A stretch of DNA of 64,000 nucleotides from Notolepis coatsorum (GCA_963971535.1 OZ020591.1:11178339-11242338); one strand, 5' to 3'. Counted from the stretch's first letter, positions 11,432-24,800 are shown. Notes: generated by a model not told the origin, from the sequence alone. Numbers and translations are program-made.

Positions 11432-11950
11432 AGTGGGGTCTTTGTCTTTTTTAAGGAGTACAGATATGAGTGCCATATTGACGTCCCTGGGGAAGTTCCC
11501 CTCTTTGATTGAGTATAAAATCATATCAAGTAATAGGTCCAATTACATCCCAACATGAGAGGTACAGTTCTGGTGGGATACCATCCCATCCCGGAGCCTT
11601 ACCACTTTGCAACTCAGATATACAGTAGCCTCCCTAAGTTCCTCTAGTGTAATAGGTGTATCTAACTGTTTAGCGTCTTCTTCTGAGAGTTTAGGTAGGT
11701 TAATTTGATCAAGAAATGTATCCATTTTATTATGATCGAAAACCACTTCTGATTTAGCCTGTTTATCTTTCTTTGGTGGTCCCATCTTGATTCTTTCGGT
11801 CGATATAGTTAGTTGACAATATCAGTTGATATATACGTCAAGGTTTAAACGCATTGGTGGTATAAAAATAGGCTTTTAAAAGCGAAATAAAAAAAAACGG
11901 GAGAGGAGCAATAACCACATGCGACCTACTCCATGGTCGGGCAAGTCCTG
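11432..11950 (-). mobile_element. Tx1/L1-like element, 5' end with internal deletion
   Basis: On the minus strand this starts with sequence resembling the 5' leader of the L1 at 45539 (shared patches around ATTGCTCC and AACTAACTATATC). It then has an ORF1-like start (MGPPKKDKQAK, 11785) which after about 15 codons jumps in frame into ORF2 (FDHNKMDTFLDQINLPKLSE). It ends at 11432 in the RT coding region, where the gypsy element entered. About 3.5 kb between early ORF1 and ORF2 is missing. Small indels near 11620 break the frame. Confidence 0.8.
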
Positions 11951-11987
11951 AAGCAATTAAATTAATTATTATTATTATTATTATTAT

Positions 11988-12430
11988 GTAAAGACCACTC
12001 TACTCTATGGCTCAGAATCCTGGAAAACCACCACCACTATACTCAACAAGCTACAGACCTTCACCAAGCGGTGCCTCAGACGCCTCCTGGGAATATACTG
12101 GCCCAACACCATCTCTAACGCCAACCTGTGGGAACTCACCAAACAGGACACAATAGAAATTCAAATCCGGAGGAGGAAGTAGAAGTGGATAGGTCACACA
12201 CTCCGAAGAAAGAAATCAATCACAAAGTGGGCGCTGACATGGAACCCACAGGGCAGGAGGAAGAGAGGCAGACCGAAAACCACCTGGAGAAGAACCACAG
12301 AACAGGGGATGAAGAAAGAAGGGCTGTCCTGGCAAGATCTGGAGCGGAGGGCACAAGACCGGAGAGGATGGAGGAGCTTCGTCGATGGCCTATGTTCCTT
12401 TGGGAATTTAAAGGCCTAAGTAAGTAAGAA
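11988..12430 (+). mobile_element. RTE-like LINE 3' end
   Basis: The + frame from about 11990 reads as the C-terminal region of a LINE polyprotein: [49 protein letters not shown], then a stop near 12418. An in-frame TAG near 12180 fits a TGG change. It ends in (TAAG)n at 12417-12430, a short-repeat tail as in RTE-type elements. An (ATT)n run (about 11965-11986) precedes it. Clade is tentative. Confidence 0.7.
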
Positions 12431-12546
12431 TGGGCACAATACAGTATACGGCTCAATACACACAATTGTTAAGGGGATGCAGACCAGAGAAAGAGTTTTG
12501 TCTTGTTTGCATCAGGGTCCCCCATTTTCAATTCATAGTGAAGAAT
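12431..12546 (-). repeat. Partial copy of a LINE 3' tail (GATT-tail family)
   Basis: About 115 bp matching 38795-38900 and 59715-59820, and the reverse complement of 32757-32860 (shared CAATTGTTAAGGGGATGCAG). The (GATT)n end of the family is missing here. It is the last repeat before rsph1 exon 2. The ~110 bp between it and the TG tract show nothing recognisable. Confidence 0.75.
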
Positions 12547-12654
12547 TCTCTAGATGGTAGACGGGCAGTTATAGGTGGATTGGTAGATGTCTGTGTTGAT
12601 CGGTAGATGGGGAGAATCTTTTACCTTTTGAAGCATCTTTTGAGTGCAACTTGT

Positions 12655-12658
<4 letters not shown>

Positions 12659-12744
<86 letters not shown>
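12659..12744. repeat. (TG)43 microsatellite at the exon 2 acceptor
   Basis: An uninterrupted TG run of 86 bp ends 11 bp before rsph1 exon 2, so the acceptor is (TG)n-TTGTCACACAG. There is no conventional pyrimidine tract between run and AG. Confidence 0.98.
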
Positions 12745-12746
<2 letters not shown>

Positions 12747-12755
12747 GTCACACAG

Positions 12756-12869
12756 ACATATGAAGGGGAGCGTAATGACGCTGGGGATAGACACGGAGTT
12801 GGGAAGGCAGTGTTCCCCAACGGTGACTCCTACCAGGGCCAGTATGAGAACGGGAAGAGGTCTGGCCAG
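12756..12869 (+). CDS. rsph1: rsph1 exon 2 (MORN 1 to 2)
   Basis: 114 nt, 38 codons, phase 0 at both ends. Acceptor CACAG, donor CAG|GTAAGA. It encodes [19 protein letters not shown] to GKRSGQ, that is one full MORN repeat and most of the second. Because length is a multiple of three, skipping would remove 38 residues without a frameshift. Intron 2 (12870-13306) shows no recognisable repeat. Confidence 0.93.
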
Positions 12870-15800
12870 GTAAGAAATGGTTCATTTCAAGGACATGCCG
12901 ATGGGCTCACAACTATCATGGCCAGCAGCCGTTTCTATTAGAACTGGGCTCCTGTGTTGTTAATGAGTCTTTAGACCACGAGTCTTCTGGCCACCCAAAG
13001 CTTCCCTATAAGACAAGGTGTTGCTATTGTTTCATCTATTCCACATCATTTCATGGAGCTGTAATTAACACAACACAAGGATTCAATGTCCCTGATTACA
13101 TAACTGGTGACCATATTCAAACTCATTTACTCTCAATAACTTAAACAAAATTAATTTGTGCAAAACTGTTTAGAGTTTTTGGATGTGTGCGAGATTATGT
13201 GCAAAATAAATCAGCGTTGTTTTTTGATGAGGTGCCCCTTTAAACAGCTTAAGTATGTCCTCTTGACTGACTCATATATTTGATAGACATGTTTCTGCTC
13301 CAACAGGGGACATACCAGTTTAAGAACGGAGCCAGATATGTGGGAGACTATCGCCAGAATCTGAAACACGGAGAGGGTACCTTCTACTATCCAGATGGAA
13401 CCACCTATGCAGGTATTGTAGCGATTGACCTATCTCAAGCCCCGCCCTCTTTTTTTTTATCTTCTTGTTTTTCTTGCTTGTTTGAGGAAAACAACAGTTG
13501 TGGGGGTGGGGTTTTAGGTCAATTCAAACAGGTCCACCAGGCGGCTCACACCACCCCGTCGTCATCTCGGCATAGTCACATTGTCTATGCATCTCTACTT
13601 CCTAAGCAGGCCTGATATCACAGAGGCAGCCCCCTTCCACATTTCCAATGTAGTGGCTTTGGCTTTGTGCCGTGGACAGTTCTAGCATGATCACATCCAG
13701 AAAGTGTTCCAACCACAATTTATGTGGTGGCAGCCAACGCTTAACTAAAGAGCTAAAACCAGTAGGTCGGGCTAGCCGGGTAAGCCTAGAAGCTAGCGGA
13801 CTAGGATAGTTGGTTGACAAGCTAACAAGGCAAGACCAAAAAATGCAGATACAAAAGAGTGGCCTACTGGAGGAGGGCAAGTAAGAGGCAGTATATACTC
13901 AAATGCACTTGGTTGCCTCCTTTGAGAACTCCCAAGTCTTTGTCTGTCTTAGGCCCTGTTTAGACGGAAACGCTAGCAGGTGAATCCGCAAAAATATTTT
14001 TTTGGATATGCCTTTCGTTTATACGGAAACGGCGTTTTAACGGGGTGAAACCGTAAAAAAGTGAGACCACCTTCCAGGGTGGAATTCCTAGAAACGATAA
14101 ACCTTCGCGCTCTCATCTAAACTGTCAAACCGCATAAAACGATGACGAAAGGGTTGTCAAGGCTCTCGTTGCGCATACTGCTTACATCACAGGCATGCGC
14201 CAGTAGCCTAGAAGCGTAAACAAAGCATGTCTGATTCTATCCATGGCGATCACCTGAAGGCTACATTGGCAGTACTTTTAAATACACAAGAATCTGTCCC
14301 GAGGCTATCACAACTATTAGTGACTGGACCCACTGTCTGTGAGTGACTCTGCTTTGGTCCAATCACATTCCCCCACCCACAGTCTGCGAATCAGAGGCAG
14401 AGTAGGGCGGGTCTTCACAGCACGTCATGTGACATATGCGCCAATCGTGTGACAGCTGGGCTCCGTCGTCTCGATTCGTTACAGCCTCGTATGCACGCAG
14501 AATTCCATCCCAAAACGCTAGTCTAAACGCAAAATTAAAAATGAGACCGCAAGACGACTTTTGCGGTTTCTGTTCAGACTCTCTCCGTCTAAACGTAGCC
14601 TTAGACGGTCACTGGCGCTTGGATAAACTACACTTAAATCCCTAATGAATAATGTCCCACACCTGTAGGAGGCTGGCCTCTGACAGTTGATTGGACTAAT
14701 TAGCAGGAGAAAAGCCACCAGCTGCTAGAGTCACACCCTCCTATGACAGGGGTGAACTCAGTTGATTGATTCAGAGAGAAACAAACAACCAAATTAATAT
14801 ACAATTGCTACTCACTTTTTTCACACAGATAAATCACAAGTGTAGTCTGACTCAGCTCCTCAGTAATGTCTGAATGGGGTCTGGGCATTCCTTCAGATTG
14901 AGAGACGTCAAAAAAAGAATACATTTTGGAATGGGACTTATGATAAGATGAAAAACATGTATAGTCCTTAATTCTCGAACTCAACTTCCTGTCTGTTGTT
15001 GCTACGCAACTGCGGCGTGGGGGGAAAATGCACTCCCGGTACATTGTTTACGCTTCATTTAGTGCAGAAAACGGACCGGAAAGCGGCAAATTAAACATAA
15101 TCAAGGGTAATTTTCTTCAGTGCATCAAAATGCCAAAGAGCTGCTGTGTGACGTTTTGTACCAATAACAAAATCAAAACTCAAGTTTTATATAATACCAG
15201 TTGAGGCATCACGGAGGAAAAAGTGGCTGGCGGCTATCAAGAGGGCACATGTAGATGCAGACGGGAGAGTCGATCAAAGCAGACACTGGTCCCCCAAGTC
15301 AAATCATACGTATGTGCTCTACCCATTTCATAACAGGTTTGATTGATTGACAATTTCATTGGGGACGAAGCACGGAGAAATCCGTGTTTCGAATCCATGC
15401 GTTGTGGACAGAATCACGGAGATCTCCGTGGGAAGTTGTTATTGCTTTTATTCCATTTTAATAACCTGTTCAAGGTCGCCGAGCGGCACTGCAGATTTTC
15501 AATTCGACAATGTGCAATACCGGCCAGATCCTCTTAGGGACGCCATCGCGCCACTGCAGTGTGCCCTGTGGCTGAAGGGATCAGTTTCTTTTTTTTTCTT
15601 TCAATGGAGATTCCAGTAGCATGATTCTGGATCTACAGCCTGTAGCTTGGATTACGTTTTGGATCGCAGATTTCACCATGTAATAAGGGGATTTATCATC
15701 AGCCAATGGACATATCGATCTACCAGATGGCGATCGATAATGGGGAAATGCTCGGGGGGATCAGCCCCGACCATGGTAAGATCCCCTTCACGTAAATTAC

Positions 15801-18800
15801 AGCCAGATCGGACACCGTTCGATATAAAGAAACCAATAGCCAATAAATGTGAAGTTATCTTTGAACCCCTGTTGTCAAGCCTCGTTAATATAACCCCTTT
15901 CCTCACTAATGGAACTGGTTTTGTGGACTCACTGACGGTGCTTTGAGCGTTTCCAGGGTTAGCAGGCAACTAACGCTAATTAGCGTAGCTTAGTCAGCTC
16001 ATGGTCTATGGTCTGTCTATAATGAAATGATAGGAAAAGCTCTGCGAAACGTTCTTTTGTTAGGTGGTCCCGCTCTCGCTGCCGCGGTGGGTTTTCTTTT
16101 TAGCGGTCGGCTTACTCTTTCCATAGTTCCACATTATTTGTAACCCATTTAAAGTTATTAAGCTAACGTTAGCTCCCTACAGTGCAAGCAGGCGCCACGG
16201 GCAGTCAGGACAGAAGAGTAGTGGATGTGACATCGGTAAACAAGCCACAAATTAGGCCTGTCGTAAGACCAAAACACACTGCAGTTTTAATTATTTTACA
16301 TGACTATTTTGTGAACCGCCACATGGCGGACAGACCTCTCAGTGGCACTCGCCAAACCTAAAATCTGGTCGCCAATGGCAGGTGGCGGGCTCTAATTTTG
16401 GGCCCTGGTTCTAGGTTTCTAGTGTTGTCTGCTGCGATGATAAAATCATCCACCCAAATGACGATTATCACTTTTCCTGACTCTTTTGACTCCGTTGAGT
16501 AAACACAGGGGTCTACTGTGTTCTGTAGTAAATTATCTTCAATGAGACATGTATGAAGCATCTTGTTCCAATTTCGCCCCCCAGACTGTTTCAGGCCGTA
16601 AATGGATTTTTCCAGCTTACACACTAGCTTCTCTTCTTTCTTTTCGTAACCTTCAGGTTGTTCCATATATATCTCCCTATCTATGGGTGCGTGCAGATAG
16701 GCTGTCTTCACATCCATCTGATGTAAAATCAAATTGTCCTCAGCTGCTTTCTGCATCACTACCCTTACACTGGTCAGATTGGCTGTGGGGGAGAATGTTT
16801 CACCGTAGTCTATCCCCTCCCTCTGACTGCAACCTTTAGCTACAAATCTCGCTTTGTACTTGTCGTGGCCTTCAATACCCTCCTTGATTGAATACACCCA
16901 TTTCCCTCCCACTATCTGTCTGCCCTCTGGTAACTTGGTTAGAGTAAAGGTGTGGTTGTCCTCTAGGGACCTCATCTCCTTATCCATTGCTCTTTCCCAT
17001 TTACTTGATTCAGGGGACACTATGGCCTCTTTAAAGGTCTGAGGTACCCCACTGACTACTCTGTAGCAGTAATCAATGGTGGTAAGTGTACTGTCATCCT
17101 CGTCACTTTCTCTCCGGGCATAGTCTGTCAGATACTTTGGGGGTTTGTGTTCCCTTGAGGGATACCTCCCACTGCTTGGGGCACGTGACGTCACCCTCGG
17201 GTGCTCCTTGTCATCGCCCTCTGGGGGTTGCTGACTGTCTGTCTGCACGACCGTGCTAAGTACACTGGGCTGAGGTGTCTCTGTTTCTTCACACCTTACT
17301 CTGGAGTCCAGCTCTGGCTCCTCTGTCTGTGTCTCGTTCTCACATGTTGTCTTTGTGACAAACTTGACTAGCCTGTGTTTCTGCACTCTCCCTTTACCGG
17401 GATGATAAACTAGGAAAGCGGGGCTTCCTTTGTCGTGCCCTACAAAGAGTCCTTTTTCACATCTGGACTCGAGCTTTCCTCTGTCCTGCAGGTAAGCATA
17501 ACACACTGATCCAAATTGGTGCATTCTAGCTAGATTACACTTCTTTCCTGTCAGTGCTGTATACGGGGTGGTGCCCCTGTGCTTATTAAAGCACCTGTTT
17601 CTGGTGTAAGCGTCTTCTTGCACCGCATAATGCCATAGACTCTTAGGTAAGTTACTGTCTACTAGCTTACACCTAGCCATTTCGAAAAGAGTACGTCCTT
17701 CCCTCTCTGCCACTCCGTTCTGGTGTGGGGAATATGGACACGACGTCTCGTGTCTTATTTTGTTCCTTCTCAACAGTGATTGGAACTCTCTGTTTGTGAA
17801 CTCGGTTCCGTTGTCGGACCTCAAGCATCTTATGTTACCATAAGGGGCTACGTCTGCCAGGAATTTCTCTTTAGCCTGGAGTGTGTCACTCTTTGCTTTG
17901 AGAAAGTAAACAAACACTTCCCCTGTGCACACATCTGTAAAAGACTGTACATATCTAAAGCCTCCTATGGACTCGTTGCTTGCTGGACCGGCTAGATCTG
18001 TGTTAACTAGCGCAAGTGGTACCTTTACTTTTTCTGTGGGATTTCTGTTTCTCGATTGAGTAAACTTCCCCTTTATGCACACTACACATTCTTTGTCAGG
18101 TCTACGCTTTTCACCTTCAATGTGCATGCCTTCTGTCACTGCTTGCAGTTTCAGTAAATCCTCATAATTACAATGACCCATAATCTCATGCCATGTCTGA
18201 ATATCGTGACTGACAGTCATGTTACACATATCATCATTATCATTACACTTGTCATTGTCATTACACTCTGTTTGCAGATAATACATTCTCTGGTACACCT
18301 TTATGTTAAATCGTGTACCGTCAGGCTCTACAAGAGATATATATTTTTTTTAAACTTACATTTTTATTAACAGTTATAGACAAACAGCACTTACAAAAGA
18401 AAAAAACTAACAACACAATAAAAACAAAAAAAACAGTGCACATAAATGGTTACATGGGTATCATGGTTAGTTGTCTGGTTCCCCTACAGTTGTTTTCCAG
18501 GTACTTAATACAAAGGCTGATTGTGTACCTCCCTTAAACAGGTATAAAAATATAATTCCTACTCAAAGATATTAAATACTGACTAAGGCATGTATGTGTG
18601 ATATGGGTCCAGAGACCCTCCTTGAGCTTCTTTCTTCCCTTATCCTTCGTCCTTTTTTTTTTTTAACTTTCACTTTGCCTTTTGATTCACCCATACACAA
18701 ACCACATCATCCCTGAATATTAATATAACACTGTTAAACAGACATAAATAATAAAGTATAAAAACATAAAACAATTGTAATACCCCAAAAAAAATAGAAA

Positions 18801-21800
18801 ATACTAACTAAAGCATAGGTGTGTGACATGGGTTCAGAGACCCTCCTTGAACTTCTTTCCTCCTTTACCCTTCGCCCTCTTGTGTTGCATTTAGTTCTTC
18901 CTCTGTGATGTTGTTTTCGTTCCCTTTATAATCCTCCCACTTTCCCCATCTTTCCCCAAATTTCTCTTCCTGTAACCTCAGCATGTGTGTTATCCTCTCC
19001 ATATCCTGTATTTCTTCCACTATTCCTACCCATTGTGCTATTGTCGGTGGGTCTTCCTTGTACCACAGTCTCGTTATTGCTTTTCTGGCCGCTATCAACA
19101 TTATCTTTATTAAATATTTGTCCCCCCCCTTGTATTCCCTCGTGTGTCAGGTCTCCTAAGTAAAGCACCAGTCCTGTTTGTGGTAACCCGTATCCTAATA
19201 TTCTGATCATTGCCTCCCCTATCTCCTCCCAATACCCCTTCAGCTTCTGACATCCCCAGAATATGTGCGTGTGATTTGCCCCCTCCTTCCCACACATCCT
19301 CCAGCATGCTCTTTGTGTTGGTGCATATTTTCCCTTCAGCTCTGGGGTTATAAAGAATCTGATTATGTTTTTCCATCCAAATTCTTTCCATATCCTCGAT
19401 CCTGTTGTTGAATGTTGCACCTCGCATATGTTCCCCCATTCCTTCCCTGTTATTCCTATCTCTAGTTCTCTCTCCCATTTCTCCCTTATATAATCGGTCG
19501 TGTGTCCCTTGCTGGTCATTATAGCCCGGTACAGTGCTGATATTACCCTTCCTTTCCCTCCTTCGTATGCCCTTACTATCATCCTAATTATTCCATTCTG
19601 TTCTTCTTCCTTGTCCCCTCTTATTTCTTTATTATAGTAATCTCTAATCTGTAGATATCTGAAGTGGTCCTTGTTTTCTAGTCCAAATTTCTCCTTTAAT
19701 TTTTGTAGTGTTTGCATTTCCCCCTTCTCTATCATTTTGCATATCGCTGTTGCCCCCCCCCCCCCCCCTCTCCCACCTTCTGAATCCATGGTCTAACCTC
19801 CCTGGTTTGAATCTCTTGTCATGTGCTACCCATCTCAGGACCCCTGACTGCTTCTCCAATTTGTGTGGTTTACTACTCTGTTCCATATGGTCAAGGTGCA
19901 TTTGGTGATTGGATCTAATAGTCCCTCTTTTTCTTTAAATAGTTCCCTATCTCCCACCAGAGCTTGTACCTTGTATCCCTCCCCTTCTTTTTCAATGTCT
20001 TTCCATCTTGCCTCATATCTGTCGTTACACCAGCACGTCACTGCTCTCAGTTGTGCTGCATAGTAATAATCTTGTAGGCTGGGTACTGCCATCCCTCCCT
20101 CTTCCTTTGTAGTGTTTTATATCTGACCCGTGGTCTTCTCCCCGCCCATATGAATCTCGATATCAGTCTGTCCCACTCCCTGAATTGATTCTGTGGTATT
20201 TGTATCGGTAGTGACTGGAATAGGTACAGTAACCTTGATAGTATGTTCATTTTAATGACCTCTATTCTTGAATTGAAGTCCAAGGGCATTACTGTCCATC
20301 TCTCTAAGTCTCTCTTGATGTTCTGATTTATCTGTGTATAGTTCGCCTCAAACAGTTTCTCCACCCCTCTCGTGATGTTCACCCCTAAGTATTTAATCTT
20401 GTCCATGTCCCATCTTATCCCGTACTGTTCTCTAATTTCCGTTGTTGGGGTATAGTTCCATGCTAAGGTCTGTGTCTTTGTCACGTTTAGTTTGTATCCT
20501 GAGTAGTGGCCATATTCCTTCAGTAGAACCATCAGTGCCGGGAAGCTCTTGCCTGGTTGCCTCATGTATACTATCACGTCGTCTGCAAATAGGCCTAGTT
20601 TATATTCCGTTCCCTTTATCCTTACTCCCTTAATGTCCTCGGTCTGTCTGATCAGTTGTGCCAGTGGTTCTATGAAAACGGCGAAGAGCGTCGGTGAGAG
20701 ACAACATCCCTGTCTGGTAGCCCTCTCTAATCTGATTCTATCCGTCAAGCTGCCATTCACCTTAACCCTCACTGTCGGTTCTTGATATAGCGCCTTGATC
20801 ATCTTCATCGCCCTCCCGTTCAGTCCGAACCTCATCAATGTTTTATATAAAAATGTCCAGCTCACACTGTCGAATGCTTTTTCTGCATCTAGGCTAATCA
20901 GTACCGCGCTACCCCCTTGTTTTTGTATCTCCTCTACTATGTGTAATGTCTTTCTCACGTTGTCCTGTGTCTGTCTCCCTTTAATAAATCCAGTTTGATC
21001 TTCATCTATAATGTCTGGCATAAACGTCTCAAATCTCTTTGATATTATCGATGTATACATATTGTAATCCACGTTAAGTATGGACACAGGTCTGAAACTA
21101 CTACATAATTCCCTATCCTTCCCTTCCTTCGGTATCGTGGTGATTATGGCTTCCTTCCACGAGGGGGGCATTTTTCCCTCTTCCATCGTGTGTCTGAACG
21201 CCGCCCCTAACATGGGTGCTAATTCAGTTCTAAATGTCTTGTAGAATTCCGATGGGAATCCGTCGCTCCCCGGAGACTTGTTGTTTTTAGCTCTACTAAT
21301 TGCCTCTTCCAGTTCTTGTTCCGTAATTATTTTATTTAATTCTTCATTCTGTTCTTTCCCTATCGATGGTAACTCTAGCTTCTCCAGATATGCTTCTATT
21401 TCCTCTTCTCCTGCTGCTTTTGGCTGTGTGTATAATTTCTCATAGTATTCTCTAAATGTCCTCTCTATTTCAGCTGGGTCCCTCAATATTTCATTAGTCT
21501 TTGTATCCCTTATTGTGTGTATCGTGTTCAACTTCTGTTGCGTCCTAATTCTCCTAGCCAACAGTCTGGTCGCTTTTGGTCCCCCTTCATAGTACGTTTG
21601 TTTCATGAACCTCGATTTCTTTTCTATTTCCGTCAATAATTCCCTATTTATCCTGGCCTTTACTTCTTTGATTTCTCCGAGCGTTTCCTGTTCTTTTGAT
21701 ATCTGGTGTCTCCCCTCTAGCTTCTTCAGCTTCAGATTGTGATATTGTGAGGTTCGCCTTTCCCTTGACCTTTAATTCCCTGTCTCCTCACCTCACTAGC

Positions 21801-24800
21801 CCCCACCCTCGCGTTCGTTTACTCTCGTTTGCTCTTCAGCAGCCACACCCTTGGACTACCTGTCATTATGTGTTTTGATTGGTCTGGTGCCGAACACACA
21901 CTTCCAGTTCAAGTATCAATTACCTTCACGCACCTGATGTGTATTCTAATTAGTGCCCCTGTGGGCTTTAAGTACCTCGCTCTTCCCCTCAGTCCGGGGT
22001 CGGGTCGTTCCGTATCATATCTCTATCACCAAGCTCCTTCGGGAGGTTCTCTGTCTGTAGGCTCCTACAGGGGTTTCTGTTTCTGTCTATATGCTGTTTT
22101 ATCTCCGGCGTGAGATGCGCTCAAGCCTTCGCCTCCTGTCGCCGTTTGCCTGGAGGGAGACACTGAACTGCGCTCTCTAAACCTCCACGGGAGGTATTCC
22201 AGTGTTCCACTTCAGACCTCCACGCAGCAGACGCGCACCACTCAGACCTCCGCGCAGCAGACGCGCTCTTCACTCCAGACGCGCATCCAGACGCGCATCC
22301 AGACCTCCGAGCCAGACGCGCTCTTCACTCCAGACGCGCATCCAGACGCGCATCCAGACCTCCAAGCCTGACGCGCTCTTCACTCCAGACGCGCATCCAG
22401 ACGCGCATCCAGACCTCCGAGCCTGACGCGCTCTTCACTCCAGACGCGCATCCAGACGCGCATCCAGACGCGCATCCAGACGCGCATCCAGACCTCCGAG
22501 CCAGACGCGCTCTTCACCCCAGACGCGCATCCAGACGCACTCCAGACGCGCACTCAGACCTCCGCGCCAGATGCGCCCTCCGTACCGGCGCGTACTCCAA
22601 GCAGACGCGCACCTTGTTAGCCTTTGTTAGTTCCCCTTTTGACTCCCCTGTTTAGCCTGTTAGTCTCCCCTGTTAGTCCTGTTAGCTTCCCTGTTAGCCC
22701 TGTTGGCTCCCCTGTTAGCCCTGTTAGCTTCCCTGTTAGCCCTGTTAGCTCCCCTGTTAGCTTGTTAGTCTCCCCTGTTAGCTCCCCTGTTAGCCTGTTG
22801 ACTCCCCTGTTTGCTTCCCTGTTAGCCTCGTTAGCTCCCCTGCAGCTTGTTGGGCCTCTACTACCAGCATGGCCCCAGTCTGCTAGCTTGGCCCCGGCTG
22901 TTAGCACAGCCTCTTTGTTAATGCAGCCCTTGTAGCTAGCCATGCCCAGACAGCTAACCCGGTCCCTCTGCATGGCCTCCACTTTTTGTGTAGTTTTCCC
23001 ACTGCTAGGACTGCCCTTTCAGCTAGCAAGGTCAGTTTTCCCACTGCTAGGACTGCCCTTTCAGCTAGCAAGGTCAGTTTTTTCCCACTGCTAGGACTGC
23101 CCTTTCAGCTAGCAAGGTCAGTTTTCTCCCACTGCTAGGACTGCCCTTTCAGCTAGCAAGGTCAGTTTTCCCACTGCTAGGACTGCCCTTTCAGCTAGCA
23201 AGGTCAGTTTTCCCACTGCTAGGACTGCCCTTTCAGCTAGCAAGGTCAGTTTTCCCCCACTGCTAGGACTGCCCCTTCAGCTACCAAGGTCAGTTTGCCC
23301 CACTGCTAGGACTGCCCTTTCAGCTAGCAAGGTCGGTTTTTTCCCACTGCTAGGACTGCCCCTTCAGCTAGCAAGGTCAGTTTCCCCACTGCTAGGACTG
23401 CCCCTTCAGCTAGCAAGGTCAGTTCCCCACAGCTAGGACTGTCCTTCCAGCTAGCTTGTTCTCTCTTGCTGGTCCAGCCCTGTCTGCCAGCCTAGCTCCG
23501 GCAGCTAGCGCAGCCTCTATGTTAATGTAGCAGTACAGCTCGCATAGGCCCTGTAGCTATCAGTGCCCTGGCAGCTACCCTTTCCCTCTGCTAGCCCCTT
23601 CCCTGTTCCCCTCTCCACTGCCCCTGTTCCAGCCCTGTCTGCTAGCCTAGCTCCGGCAGCTAGCGCAGCCTCTGTGTTAATGTAGCAGTACAGCTAGCAT
23701 AGGCCCTGTAGCTATCAGTGCCCTGGCAGCTACCCTTTCCCACTGCTAGCCCCTTCCCGGTGCTCCTCTGGTTACCCCTCTGCTCCTCTAGTTACCCCTC
23801 AGCTACCATGGTTACCCCTCTGCTCCTCTAGTTACCCCTCAGCTCCTCTAGTTACCCCTTCGTCTACCCTGGTTACCCCTCGGCTACCCTGTTCCTTGCT
23901 AGCCCCACTTTTGTTGTAGCTTCCCCTGCTTGCTTGGCCCAGTACTTTTTGTTTTGTTGCCTTGTTTTGTCCCCTGCCACTCTGTCTGTATTTTTGGGTC
24001 GCCCGGTGGCTCCCGTGGAGGGGGGAGTACTGTGAGGTTCGCCTTTCCCTTGACCTTTAATTCCCTGTCTCCTCACCTCACTAGCCCCCACCCTCGCGTT
24101 CGTTTACTCTCGTTTGCTCTTCAGCAGCCACACCCTTCGACTACCTGTCATTATGTGTTTTGATTGGTCTGGTGCCGAACACACACTTCCAGTTCAAGTA
24201 TCAATTACCTTCACGCACCTGATTATTCTAATTAGTGCCCCTGTGGGCTTTAAGTACCTCGCTCTTCCCCTCAGTCCGGGGTCGGGTCGTTCTGTATCAT
24301 ATCTCTATCACCAAGCTCCTTCGGGAGGTTCTCTGTCTGTAGGCTCCTACGGGAGTTTCTGTTTCTGTCTATATGCTGTTTCATCTCCGGCGTGAGATGC
24401 GCTCAAGCCTTCGCCTCCTGTCGCCGTTTGCCTGGAGGGAGACACTGAACTGCGCTCTCTAAACCTCCACGGGAGGTATTCCAGTGTTCCACTTCAGACC
24501 TCCGCACAGCAGACGCGCACCACTCAGACCTCCGCGCAGCAGACGCGCTCTTCACTCCAGACGCGCATCCAGACGCGCATCCAGACCTCCGAGCCAGACG
24601 CGCTCTTCACTCCAGACGCGCATCCAGACGCGCATCCAGACCTCCGAGCCTGACGCGCTCTTCACTCCAGACGCGCATCCAGACGCGCATCCAGACCTCC
24701 GAGCCTGACGCGCTCTTCACTCCAGACGCGCATCCAGACGGCCTGTACGTTAATGCCAAGCAAGCAGTGCAAAAATGCTTCCGCATTCGTCACCGCACGC

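Noticed and set aside
11432..11436. A full 4-5 bp target duplication for the gypsy element
   Set aside because: Flanks agree for only 2-3 nt (AG or AGT). The insertion site is clear from L1 continuity, but a normal duplication cannot be claimed.
12607..12941. Frames with poly-Cys-Val across the TG run reading into exon 2
   Set aside because: They are read through (TG)n. The exon 2 part is real, but the upstream part is intron.
22985..23440. Regular repeats that could suggest a CRISPR array
   Set aside because: Units are contiguous with no unique spacers, in a eukaryotic transposon. It is a minisatellite.
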